Below, in pieces: positions 7,044-13,820 of a DNA stretch of 14,140 bases. A program made the position numbers and the translations under genes. Source of the DNA: JAQGLW01 sp035995725 (lineage in GTDB: Bacteria > Pseudomonadota > Gammaproteobacteria > Burkholderiales > Burkholderiaceae_D). The DNA lies in assembly GCA_035995725.1 (NCBI GenBank), contig DASYKE010000117.1, positions 1 to 14,140 on the forward strand. Direction: 5' to 3'. The notes beneath the pieces are model-generated. The model saw only the letters and a program-made list of their open reading frames with translations. It did not search any database and was not told the DNA's origin. Position 1 is the stretch's first letter. Each line of letters begins with the position of its first letter.

Positions 7044-8015
7044 TTATTCGGCGACGATATTGCCGCGTGTGACGACCCGGGTCCATAACTTGAGTTCGCT
7101 GCGAACCAGCGCATCGAGCTTTTCCGGTTGGCCGCCAGCCGGATCCACGCCCTGTTTGGCCATTGCCTCCTTCACATCGGGGAGCGTAAGCAGGTTGTTG
7201 ATTTCGGCATTGATTTTGGCAATCACCGCAGGCGGTGTTCCGGCGGGCGCCATCACGCCATACCAGGTTTCAATCACCATGTTGCCCAGGCCCGCTTCGG
7301 TAAGGGTCGGCACTTGCGGAAACGTGGGTGCACGTTCGCGGCTCATCACGGCCAGCATGCGCATCTTTCCGCTTTGCACCAACGGGGTCGCGCTTTGCAA
7401 TGACACCACGCTGGCTTGCACATGACCGGCGACGATGTCGTTCAATGCGCCGGCAGTACCCTTGTATGGGACATGGACTAGATTGATGCCGGTTTCCTGC
7501 TTGAATAATTCCATGGCCAGGTGTTGCGAGCCTCCTATGCCGGGCGATGCATAGTTCAGAACGCCGGGCTGCTTTTTAACTTGCTCTATAAACTCGCGCA
7601 CGTTCTCGGCCGGGAATTTGTTATTGATGACCAAAGTCATCGCACTCGTTCCCAGCAGCGATACAGGTGCAAAGCTCTTGATCGGATCGTAAGGCAGTTT
7701 CGGATTGAGCGCAGCCAGCGTGCCGTAGGAGGTTGCCGCAAAAAGAAAGGTATAACCGTCAGGCTCGGCTCTGGCGACAGCCTGGGTGCCGATAATGCCG
7801 GCCGCCCCGACCCTGTTGTCGACCACGATCGGCACGTTCCAGCGCTGCGATATTTTGGTGCCGAGCAGCCGTGCCAGCACGTCGGCGGTGGTGCCCGCGG
7901 TGTACGGCACTATGAACTGGATCGGACGGGAAGGATAAGCCTGCGCCCGGCATAATAAAGGCAGCAGGGCGGTGCATAACAGGACGATCGCTACTAACGT
8001 TTTTCTTGATGTCAT
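7044..8015 (-). CDS. Bug/TctC-family periplasmic binding protein
   Basis: Tripartite-tricarboxylate-type extracytoplasmic receptor of 323 residues, the standard length. The signal peptide spans residues 1-26: basic MTSRK, hydrophobic core, cleavage at RAQA before YPSRPI. Typical family blocks are all present: YPSRPIQFIVPYTAGTTADV near the N terminus, VVDNRVGAAGIIGTQAVA, PDGYTFLFA, YASPGIGGSQHLAMELFKQ, VPYKGTAGALNDIVAGHV and LPDVKEAMAKQGVDP. The start is ATG 8015, with only a weak GGA upstream, suggesting translation partly driven by the preceding beta-subunit gene, whose stop is 26 bp before. Bug proteins bind carboxylic acids including aromatic ones, and often stand alone without the TctA/TctB membrane proteins, as here. 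Its place between the oxygenase subunits and the aldolase suggests it binds the pathway substrate. Confidence 0.95.
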   Translation of the reverse strand: MTSRKTLVAIVLLCTALLPLLCRAQAYPSRPIQFIVPYTAGTTADVLARLLGTKISQRWNVPIVVDNRVGAAGIIGTQAVARAEPDGYTFLFAATSYGTLAALNPKLPYDPIKSFAPVSLLGTSAMTLVINNKFPAENVREFIEQVKKQPGVLNYASPGIGGSQHLAMELFKQETGINLVHVPYKGTAGALNDIVAGHVQASVVSLQSATPLVQSGKMRMLAVMSRERAPTFPQVPTLTEAGLGNMVIETWYGVMAPAGTPPAVIAKINAEINNLLTLPDVKEAMAKQGVDPAGGQPEKLDALVRSELKLWTRVVTRGNIVAE

Positions 8016-8041
8016 ATTGAATGGTCCGGTATTGTTGACGA

Positions 8042-8542
8042 CTAGAGAATGAAACTCACTGCGCCCAGTGAACCCAGTTCATGGGCATCGATGACTGCTT
8101 CGCGGAAGGCAATTTTCAATCCATCCGGCGTGACGCGGAACCGGTATCGGTAGTGGCCGACAAACTCGCGGATGGTTTCATCGCGCCGAAAACGGAACAC
8201 GATGAAATTGGCGGCAGCAGAGACGGTATCCTTGTCCTGTCCGGTAATCCGCACATTGGAAATCAGCCGGCGGGTACGCGAGCGCGGAAATTCCGCATGT
8301 GCATTCCTGTCGTTGAGCCTGACCACGCGCGCGCGAATGCGCCGGATATCGTCGGCAATCGTAAACAGCGTATCTTCCGGACGGGCACTCGGCCTGTCGT
8401 TGGAAGGCACCCGGTAAAGCGCATCTTCCGTCAGCAATGCCAGCCATTCGTCGAGACGCCATTCGTCGAGCAGCGCGGCTTCGTGGAACAGGAAGTCTTC
8501 GATTTCGGCGCGGGTGACGGCGGCGTTTGGAGTCATCATCAT
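8042..8542 (-). CDS. Rieske dioxygenase small (beta) subunit
   Basis: Beta subunit of an aromatic-ring-hydroxylating dioxygenase, SnoaL-like cone fold, 166 residues (typical 160-190). It has no cofactor and supports the alpha3beta3 hexamer. The N-terminal helix block EIEDFLFHEAALLDEWRLDE, then WLALLTEDALYRVP, the middle RVVRLNDRNAHAEFPRSR and the strand-rich C terminus VGHYRYRFRVTPDGLKIAFR match the family. The start is ATG 8542: only one base separates it from the alpha-subunit TGA (8544-8546), and GGAAAAGG lies just upstream inside the alpha gene. A GTG at 8551 and two more ATGs at 8539 and 8536 are alternatives. The tight junction implies translational coupling and equal subunit output. 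No stop or frameshift is seen. Confidence 0.92.
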   Translation of the reverse strand: MMMTPNAAVTRAEIEDFLFHEAALLDEWRLDEWLALLTEDALYRVPSNDRPSARPEDTLFTIADDIRRIRARVVRLNDRNAHAEFPRSRTRRLISNVRITGQDKDTVSAAANFIVFRFRRDETIREFVGHYRYRFRVTPDGLKIAFREAVIDAHELGSLGAVSFIL

Positions 8543-8543
8543 G

Positions 8544-9833
8544 TCATGCACCTTTTCCGTCCGCGGCGTTCATCATCTTGTCCCAATGCAGCCAGAAGGT
8601 GCGCAGATGCAGCTCATCGGTATTGAGCTGTTCGCCTTCCTTGTCCATGCCGCGCGTCATGACCGACCACGGTATTTCGCGATAGGTCGCAAGGCCGGCC
8701 TGCACGCTTTCCAGCGCTTCGACATCGTCCGGTGTGGCGAAACCGCCCGGACCGTAAAAAGTCAGGAAGCTGTCCAGCCTAATGGCGCGCGCTGCCGGCG
8801 TTTCGTCGCGCGGACCCAGTGCAACCGCATGCACTGCCATGCGATCGGGCGCAAGCGGATGGAAGGTGCGTATTGTGACGGATGAACCGTCGTTGATCAC
8901 CAGGTTGGGGAATACCACCAGGTTGCGATTGGTATCCGCTACCCGCGCGGCGCGCTGTTCGCCCAGGCGCCGCACCAGTTCTTCGCGAATGCGCTCGATT
9001 TCCGGCCTGGCCGCTTCACCATAGATGGGAATCCAGCGCGCCACCGGACGGCCGCGAAAATTCATATTGTCAATCACGGCGTGGCCATTGCCGAGCGACT
9101 TGCCGACGCCGTGAGCGGGCAGCAACTGGCCGCGTTCCGGCTTGCGCATTTCAACCCCGGAATTCTTCAGATAATTAAGCCAGGTCGAATGCGTAGATAC
9201 CAGATGGTAATCGTCGAAACTGTTTTCGACCATCAGTTTCCAGTTGGCTTTGATGGTGTATTCCTGCGCCCCCTGGATCACTTGCATCTGGCCTGTGGGC
9301 GACTGATCGATCACCAGATCGATGTATTCCTTGGCACCCGCCAGGTAATCGTCGAGCGGCATGATATCGGGATTAAAACTGAGGAATACAAAGTCGCGAT
9401 AGGTTTCAACGCGCGGCGGTTGTGCCAGATTGTAGTCGCCCTTGGAAAATGTTTTGGGGTAGGCGGACTGGCCGGGAACGCCGTCAAGTTCGCCGTCACG
9501 GTTATAAGACCAGCCGTGATAGAAACACAGGAACGACTTCGCATTTCCTTCAGCTTCGCGGCATACGACCGCGCCGCGATGGCGGCATGAATTCAGATAA
9601 ACCCGGATCTGGTTCTTGCTGTCGCGGCAGAAAATCACGGGCCGGCCGCAAACCGTGCGTGTTTTAAAGTCGCCCGGGGCATTCAGTTCCGATGCATGGC
9701 CGACATAAATCCAGCATTTGTCGAAAATCTTTTGCATTTCCTGCTGCAGCACTTCAGGGCTGACAAGCGTCTTGCGATTAACCTGAAAATTGCATGACTC
9801 GGGCTGATTGATGATCCAGCTGGAATTCGACAA
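8544..9833 (-). CDS. Rieske dioxygenase large (alpha) subunit, beta-dependent type
   Basis: Catalytic subunit of a three-component-type aromatic-ring dioxygenase, 429 residues (typical 420-460). The Rieske 2Fe-2S site is C83-x-H85 and C103-x2-H106 in the CRHRGAV and CFYHGW blocks. The mononuclear-iron domain has bridging Asp207 and ligands His210 and His215 in NSFDDYHLVSTH, and a late Asp at 369 or 370 in TPDDVEALE. All catalytic residues are therefore intact. The start is the unusual TTG at 9833: a perfect AAGGAGG (complement of 9839-9845) is five bases upstream, and the first internal ATG would be at residue 33, beyond the N-terminal helix. The first-step oxygenation of a benzoate-, phthalate- or salicylate-type acid is possible; the exact substrate is not readable. 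No ferredoxin or reductase is in the window. Confidence 0.95.
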   Translation of the reverse strand: MSNSSWIINQPESCNFQVNRKTLVSPEVLQQEMQKIFDKCWIYVGHASELNAPGDFKTRTVCGRPVIFCRDSKNQIRVYLNSCRHRGAVVCREAEGNAKSFLCFYHGWSYNRDGELDGVPGQSAYPKTFSKGDYNLAQPPRVETYRDFVFLSFNPDIMPLDDYLAGAKEYIDLVIDQSPTGQMQVIQGAQEYTIKANWKLMVENSFDDYHLVSTHSTWLNYLKNSGVEMRKPERGQLLPAHGVGKSLGNGHAVIDNMNFRGRPVARWIPIYGEAARPEIERIREELVRRLGEQRAARVADTNRNLVVFPNLVINDGSSVTIRTFHPLAPDRMAVHAVALGPRDETPAARAIRLDSFLTFYGPGGFATPDDVEALESVQAGLATYREIPWSVMTRGMDKEGEQLNTDELHLRTFWLHWDKMMNAADGKGA

Positions 9834-9836
9834 TGT

Positions 9837-9845
9837 CTCCTCCTT
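9837..9845 (-). promoter_or_regulatory. Strong ribosome binding site that sets a TTG start
   Basis: The minus strand reads AAGGAGGAG, near-perfect complementarity to the 16S rRNA 3' end, five bases before TTG 9833 counting from the AAGGAGG core. It strongly supports TTG as the real start of the alpha subunit, since no ATG follows for 32 codons. Confidence 0.75.
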
Positions 9846-9858
9846 ATACTACTTATAG

Positions 9859-9867
9859 TTGACCTGT
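9859..9867 (-). promoter_or_regulatory. ACAGGTCAA element upstream of the Rieske alpha gene
   Basis: The same nine bases as at 6108-6116, here starting upstream in TTCAACAGGTCAACTATAAG. It lies 25 bases before the TTG start. The neighbouring AT-rich TATAAGTAGTATAAGG could form part of a promoter, but no convincing -35/-10 pair is visible at a workable distance. Confidence 0.3.
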
Positions 9868-9976
9868 TGAATACGGTCTTTGTTAGTATTCCCTGTTAAT
9901 GGAAAGCCAAGAGCTCTGTTTGAAACTGCTTATTTAATTCGATTTTTGCTCCCCTCCATCAAGTAATTGTTTCATG

Positions 9977-9999
9977 CACGCTGCCCGGCCGGCAGCGTG
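9977..9999. other. GC-rich hairpin between binding-protein and alpha genes
   Basis: CACGCTGCC (9977-9985) and GGCAGCGTG (9991-9999) form a perfect nine-pair stem around a five-base loop CGGCC. No T-run follows on either strand, so it is not a standard terminator. It may slow transcription or stabilise the 3' end of the upstream message, or be a protein-binding dyad. The rest of the 9834-10079 gap carries no gene. Confidence 0.5.
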
Positions 10000-10052
10000 A
10001 GCTTCGCAAGTCAGGCTTTAAACTGTTTCAAATGTGCCATCTAGCGCGTCCT

Positions 10053-10077
10053 GCATCCTGACCGTGTCATGGATAGC
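10053..10077. other. Hairpin immediately after the binding-protein stop codon
   Basis: ATCCTGAC (10055-10062) pairs with GTCA and GGAT (10066-10069 and 10071-10074) with one bulged T and a three-base loop; GC at 10053-10054 pairs further out with GC at 10076-10077. On the transcribed minus strand it begins three bases after the stop of the gene at 10080-11138. It lacks a T-run. Together with the stem at 9977-9999 it suggests a message-processing or stabilising spacer that would raise binding-protein output over the dioxygenase. Confidence 0.4.
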
Positions 10078-10079
10078 TG

Positions 10080-11138
10080 TTACATTCTCGGCTTATAGGG
10101 TCCGAGCTCCTTTATCACCGCGTCGACGAATGAGTTGTCGAGCACTTGCTCAACGCTGATGTCACCCTTGACCAGCTGCCGGTCCTTGAAAAATTGCAGA
10201 TCCTTGTTCAGGCTGGCTTCAAAAACTTTCCCGTTCGGGTTGACGCCGTTCGGTGTAATCGACTTGTATACGCCGGGGTCCTTGATCGCTGTCTTTTCAT
10301 TAAGAATCGCGATGATCTCATCTGCATTCCGGCCGGCCAGCTTGCCATCCTTGAGGGCATCGTTATAGTCGCGCACAGCCTTGATATAGGCACGCATGAA
10401 TTTCTTCGCGACATCCGGATTCTCTTTGATGAATTTGTCGCTATATAGCACGACAGCGACCTGCTGATCGGGATAAACCACATCGCCGCCCGCATAACGC
10501 ACCGCGACGCCCATTTCAACCGCCTTGGTTGCCGACGGTTCAGTCGTCACGCTGCCATCGATCGCGCCATTTTGCAGTGCCAGCACATGTTGCGGAAATC
10601 CCATATAGACAGGCTTGATATCATCCCATTTGAGACCGCCTTTCTTCAAAGCTTCGTTCAGCGTGGAATCCGTCGTGGTACCGGGGGCCGGCAGGGCAAT
10701 CGTCAATCCTTTCAGGTCTTTATAGTCCTTGAATTTGCCACCAGTCACCAGATCCTTGCGTATCATCAGCGGCAAATAGCCGTAACCGGCCGGCATCGAT
10801 CCTTTATCGGCAACGATCTTGATATTGATGCTGCGTGCAGCTGCGTTATAAAAACCTGCTGCCGGCGAGCCGGCACCTACCTCGAGTTGTCCTACCCCCA
10901 ACGGAGCAATCATCTTGGCGGCCGAATCGAACGCCGCGAATTCCACGTCGATTCCTTCCTGCTTGAAATAGCCTTTCTTGTCGGCGATGAAGAATGGCGC
11001 ATCGCTCGAGCTATTCGTGGTGCCCACACGGACCGTAACGGCCATGGCGGCAGTGGCCGCTAAAACCATTGTTAACAGGATCGCCCCGAATGAACGTGAC
11101 ATGAATTGGCTTACGACATGGCTTTCAAAAGTGCGCAT
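10080..11138 (-). CDS. NMT1/SsuA-like ABC periplasmic binding protein
   Basis: Secreted two-lobed receptor of 352 residues. ATG 11138 has AAAAGGA directly upstream; a TTG at 11153 is in frame but less likely, and ATG at residue 13 is an alternative. The signal peptide runs to about residue 33: SRSFGAILLTMVLAATAAMA then VTVRVG. Family blocks are PFFIADKKGYFKQEGIDVEF, SAAKMIAPLGVGQLEVG, DLKGLTIALPAPGTTTDS, FPQHVLALQNGAIDG and NPDVAKKFMRAYIKAV. This is the fold of the nitrate, taurine, alkanesulfonate and aromatic-acid receptors. It is about two-thirds identical (65 of 96 residues) to the protein at 12512-13597 over the N-terminal lobe. It follows the single-component Rieske gene after 33 bp and precedes the alpha gene after 246 bp. 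The ligand is unknown; an organic acid is inferred. Confidence 0.93.
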   Translation of the reverse strand: MRTFESHVVSQFMSRSFGAILLTMVLAATAAMAVTVRVGTTNSSSDAPFFIADKKGYFKQEGIDVEFAAFDSAAKMIAPLGVGQLEVGAGSPAAGFYNAAARSINIKIVADKGSMPAGYGYLPLMIRKDLVTGGKFKDYKDLKGLTIALPAPGTTTDSTLNEALKKGGLKWDDIKPVYMGFPQHVLALQNGAIDGSVTTEPSATKAVEMGVAVRYAGGDVVYPDQQVAVVLYSDKFIKENPDVAKKFMRAYIKAVRDYNDALKDGKLAGRNADEIIAILNEKTAIKDPGVYKSITPNGVNPNGKVFEASLNKDLQFFKDRQLVKGDISVEQVLDNSFVDAVIKELGPYKPRM

Positions 11139-11171
11139 ATGATCCTTTTCCAATTAAGTCGAGCAATATAA

Positions 11172-12452
11172 TTAAATGCTGGCGATTGCCTTGTCCGGCC
11201 GGGCTAGCAGCGCTTCCTTCGCCCCTTCCTTGAAAGCCACGCCGTGCGGCAGCAGCAGCGACGCGGACCGAACACGCTGGGAGCCGGGCTCAAGCCCCGG
11301 CGGTTCAATGCCTTTTTGCAGATTCAGCGCAGCCTTCATTAAACGTTTGCGCGCCTTGATGATCCCGTCATCGGTTCCCACCAGGTGTTCTTTGGTCCGG
11401 TCCTGGATCTGGCCCATGCTTTCCTGGATCGACGCGTCCTGCAGACCGATTCCGTCGACGCCGCTGAAAGTCTTCCTGTCCTTCTGCGCGCGTCGGTCGA
11501 TCAGGTAATCGTTGTCCTTGTTCTGAACCGGACGATAGGTGCCGGGAATGACTTCCGCGTGTATGCCTTTGCCGGCTTTCATCGGCGCCAGTTCTTCTTC
11601 GGTCAGCGGACGCGCGGGATGCCAGTTCATGCTGAATGCCCAGCAGTTTTCATCGTCGATCGGCACCCACGCATGACCGCCCATCGATGCAGTGCCGAAC
11701 GGCGGAATGATGGTGTACCACGGCATGATCCACTGCGTAATGCGCCAGTAATAATTTTCTTCGTCGGCATTGCGGCGCGCGCCGATCAGCAAGCCGCCGT
11801 CCGATTCCGCGACCTCGAACTTCGGACTCAGGTCGGCCAGATAGCGGGCGCTTGCGGCATTGCCCAGCCAGCTGTCGGTATGCAGATTGAATCGATGCAG
11901 GAACGATACATGGCTCGAATCGATGCCGCCTTCCATCGCCTGCAGGCAGTTGGATTCCTGCAATCGTTTGGATACGTAGCGATGCGATTCGGGCACCGTC
12001 GCCCATTCCAATTCAGGCAGCGCCGGTCGATGCTCGGGCGGGCCCATGTAAGTCCAGATCACGCCGCCGCGTTCGATACATGGATAGGATTTGAGCTTGA
12101 TCTTGTTGCAGTAGCCGCTTTCCCTGGGTTCGGACGGCACGTCGACACACTGGCCGGTGATGTCGTATTTCCAGCCGTGGTACGGACAGCGCAGGCCGCT
12201 TTCTTCATTGCGGCCAAACCACAGCGACACGCCGCGGTGCGCGCAGAATTCATCGATCAGGCCGAGACGCCCTTCGGTATCGCGAAACGCGATCAGCCGC
12301 TCGGACAGCAGCTTGACGCGCACCGGCGGGCAATCCGGTTCCGGCAATTCCTCTGAAATCAGCGCGGGTATCCAATAGCGCCGGAATAAATCGCCCATCG
12401 GCGTGCCTGATCCGGTTCGTGTCAATGTCTCGTTTTGTTCCTTGGTCGTCAC
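11172..12452 (-). CDS. Rieske oxygenase, phthalate 4,5-dioxygenase-like (alpha-only type)
   Basis: Catalytic subunit of 426 residues resembling the phthalate dioxygenase group, which forms alpha-only multimers and needs a separate flavin reductase. The Rieske site is C70-x-H72 and C89-x2-H92 (CAHRGVS, CPYHGWKYD). The iron site has bridging Asp178 and ligands His181 and His186 in GGIDSSHVSFLH; candidate third carboxylates are in the group-specific QDASIQESMGQIQDRT block (338-352). The start is GTG 12452 with CGGAGA six bases upstream. Gaps of 59 and 33 bp to the binding-protein genes on either side indicate one transcript. The block 12241-12400 is 154/160 identical to the gene starting at 13929. 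Related enzymes also do O-demethylation, so dioxygenation versus demethylation cannot be decided. No truncation or lost catalytic residue is seen. Confidence 0.95.
   Translation of the reverse strand: MTTKEQNETLTRTGSGTPMGDLFRRYWIPALISEELPEPDCPPVRVKLLSERLIAFRDTEGRLGLIDEFCAHRGVSLWFGRNEESGLRCPYHGWKYDITGQCVDVPSEPRESGYCNKIKLKSYPCIERGGVIWTYMGPPEHRPALPELEWATVPESHRYVSKRLQESNCLQAMEGGIDSSHVSFLHRFNLHTDSWLGNAASARYLADLSPKFEVAESDGGLLIGARRNADEENYYWRITQWIMPWYTIIPPFGTASMGGHAWVPIDDENCWAFSMNWHPARPLTEEELAPMKAGKGIHAEVIPGTYRPVQNKDNDYLIDRRAQKDRKTFSGVDGIGLQDASIQESMGQIQDRTKEHLVGTDDGIIKARKRLMKAALNLQKGIEPPGLEPGSQRVRSASLLLPHGVAFKEGAKEALLARPDKAIASI
12241..12400 (-). repeat. Near-identical inverted repeat, copy 1 (inside a Rieske gene)
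   Basis: Read on the minus strand from 12400 to 12241, it matches 13981-14140 at 154 of 160 positions. All six differences fall at third codon positions and are silent. The 54 coding bases before it are only about 67% identical between the two genes. Confidence 0.95.
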
Positions 12453-12511
12453 GCTATTCTCCGTAAAACCTGATCACGCTGCTTTTCTGTCATTCAAGAA
12501 TATTTCTGCAT

Positions 12512-13597
12512 CTATCGCGAGGCTTTTTTCCGGAGGTACGGCCCCAGATCCCGCACCGCCATTTCGGCAAAACTGTTGTCGATTACCTGCGCCGTGGTGA
12601 CGTCGCCGTGTATCAGGTTTTGCTCCCTGAAAAACTCGAGGTCTTTGCTGAGACTTGCCGCGTTGACCTTCCCGTTCGGATCGCATGCATTGGGAACAAT
12701 TTCGCGGTATACATTGGAGTCCTTGATCGCAGTATATTCAGTCAGAATCGATATGATTTCTTCTGCGTTGGGTCCGACGATTTTTCCATCTATCAGGGAA
12801 TCGTTGTATTCGCGGATCGCGCGGATGTATGCGCGCATGAATTTACGCGCGACATCGGGAGATTTCTTGATGAACTCTCCCGAATACAGCACTACCGCAG
12901 TCTGCTGATTGGGATAGATCGTATCGTTGCCCGCCACGCGCACCGCGACGCCGCTTTGCAATGCACGCGTGGTGGTCGGCTCATTGGTAATGCTGGCATC
13001 GATCGCCTTGTTCGAATAGGCGAGCACATGCTGCGGGAAAGCGATTTCAAGCACTTCCGCATCGGCATACTTCAGTCCGCCTTTTTTCATCGCCTCGTTC
13101 AGCGCAGATGCAGTACCGGTACCTGCGGCGCCGATGGCAACTTTCATGCCTTTCAGATCGGCATAAGACTTGTAGCGACCGCTGGTTACATGGTCTTTGC
13201 GAACCAGCAGCGAAGAGAATCCGTATCCGGGCGCAATCGACCCTTTATCGGCGACGATCTTCACGTTGATACCGCGCGCCACCGCATTGTAAAGTCCGGC
13301 AGAAGCGGTCCCGCCACCGACATCGAGCTGTCCCGATCCAAGCGGCGCGATCATTTTCGCGGCGGAATTGAAAGAGGTAAAAGTCACGCTGATTCCTTCG
13401 TCGCGAAAATAGCCTTTTTTATCCGCAATGAAAAACCCGATGTCGCTGCTCACATTGGCGGTAGCGATGCGTACCGGCGCCATTTGGGCAAAGGCATCGG
13501 TCTGTGCCGCAACCACTGACAATACCGCTGCGGCTACACAACCAGCCAGTAGCGGTCCGAGAGGCGTTTTTTGGGGAAGACGGACCTGAGCGTTCAT
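12512..13597 (-). CDS. NMT1/SsuA-like ABC periplasmic binding protein (second copy)
   Basis: Secreted receptor of 361 residues and first gene of the minus-strand run. ATG 13597 was chosen over the upstream in-frame start at 13666 because AAGGAGG (complement of 13607-13613) lies nine bases before it. The signal peptide covers about 37 residues: basic MNAQVRLPQK, hydrophobic LLAGCVAAAVLSVVAA, cleavage at DAFA. Shared blocks with the paralogue at 10080-11138 are GFFIADKKGYF, SAAKMIAPLGSGQLDVG, KIVADKGS, FPQHVLAY and SPDVARKFMRAYIRAI. The gene lies 59 bp before the alpha-only Rieske gene. The pattern binding protein, Rieske, binding protein, Rieske is thus regular along the run. The ligand is unknown. 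It is transcribed from the divergent region 13598-13928. Confidence 0.93.
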   Translation of the reverse strand: MNAQVRLPQKTPLGPLLAGCVAAAVLSVVAAQTDAFAQMAPVRIATANVSSDIGFFIADKKGYFRDEGISVTFTSFNSAAKMIAPLGSGQLDVGGGTASAGLYNAVARGINVKIVADKGSIAPGYGFSSLLVRKDHVTSGRYKSYADLKGMKVAIGAAGTGTASALNEAMKKGGLKYADAEVLEIAFPQHVLAYSNKAIDASITNEPTTTRALQSGVAVRVAGNDTIYPNQQTAVVLYSGEFIKKSPDVARKFMRAYIRAIREYNDSLIDGKIVGPNAEEIISILTEYTAIKDSNVYREIVPNACDPNGKVNAASLSKDLEFFREQNLIHGDVTTAQVIDNSFAEMAVRDLGPYLRKKASR

Positions 13598-13646
13598 TTG
13601 AATCTGCCTCCTTGTTCGACGTGAATGGCGTTTTTGCAATCCATCG

Positions 13647-13671
13647 CACTCTTTTATTTTTACCAAGAGTG
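13647..13671. repeat. Seven-base inverted repeat with AT-rich centre
   Basis: CACTCTT (13647-13653) and AAGAGTG (13665-13671) are perfect reverse complements around 11 bases of AT-rich sequence, 50-74 bases upstream of the ATG at 13597. Next to it ATTTTAAAAT (13673-13682) is a perfect palindrome. Either could be an operator for the minus-strand run; a weak promoter-like CTGACA with TACACT 18 bases later also overlaps here on the minus strand. Confidence 0.35.
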
Positions 13672-13792
13672 TATTTTAAAATGCAAGGAATTGTCAGTAA
13701 TGCTCCTGCACTTAAACAAAATAAGTTGTCCCGCAGTTCCGACCGTGTAACGGCAGGGCCGTAGGCGCAACCGTCCGGCCGCAGCATATCGG

Positions 13793-13820
13793 TTGACAGT
13801 AACAATATGGCAATGATAGT
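13793..13820 (+). promoter_or_regulatory. Sigma-70-type promoter of the right-edge Rieske gene
   Basis: A perfect -35 TTGACA (13793-13798), a 16-base spacer, and GATAGT (13815-13820; four of six match the -10 consensus). Predicted transcription start is near 13827, giving a leader of about 100 bases before ATG 13929. It is the best promoter visible in the window. Confidence 0.55.

Noticed and set aside
7019..7114. Longer N terminus for the class II aldolase-fold protein
   Set aside because: It would overlap the end of the Bug gene in another frame; the GTG at 7018 has a spaced AGGA, and family alignment begins there.
9859..9887. A + strand promoter, TTGACC followed by TTAGTAT
   Set aside because: Spacing to the -10-like hexamer is too long, and it would read only into the 3' end of a minus-strand gene. 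The TTGACC is better explained as part of the repeated ACAGGTCAA element.
11385..12356. 323-codon open frame on the + strand opposite the alpha-only Rieske gene
   Set aside because: Shadow of a gene with all Rieske and iron ligands; no motif of its own.
12608..13519. 303-codon open frame on the + strand opposite the second NMT1-type receptor
   Set aside because: Shadow frame; composition is implausible and no ribosome site or domain is visible.
13750..13762. ACGGC/GCCGT mini-hairpin in the divergent region
   Set aside because: A five-pair stem with a three-base loop in GC-rich DNA is common by chance, and nothing around it gives it a role.
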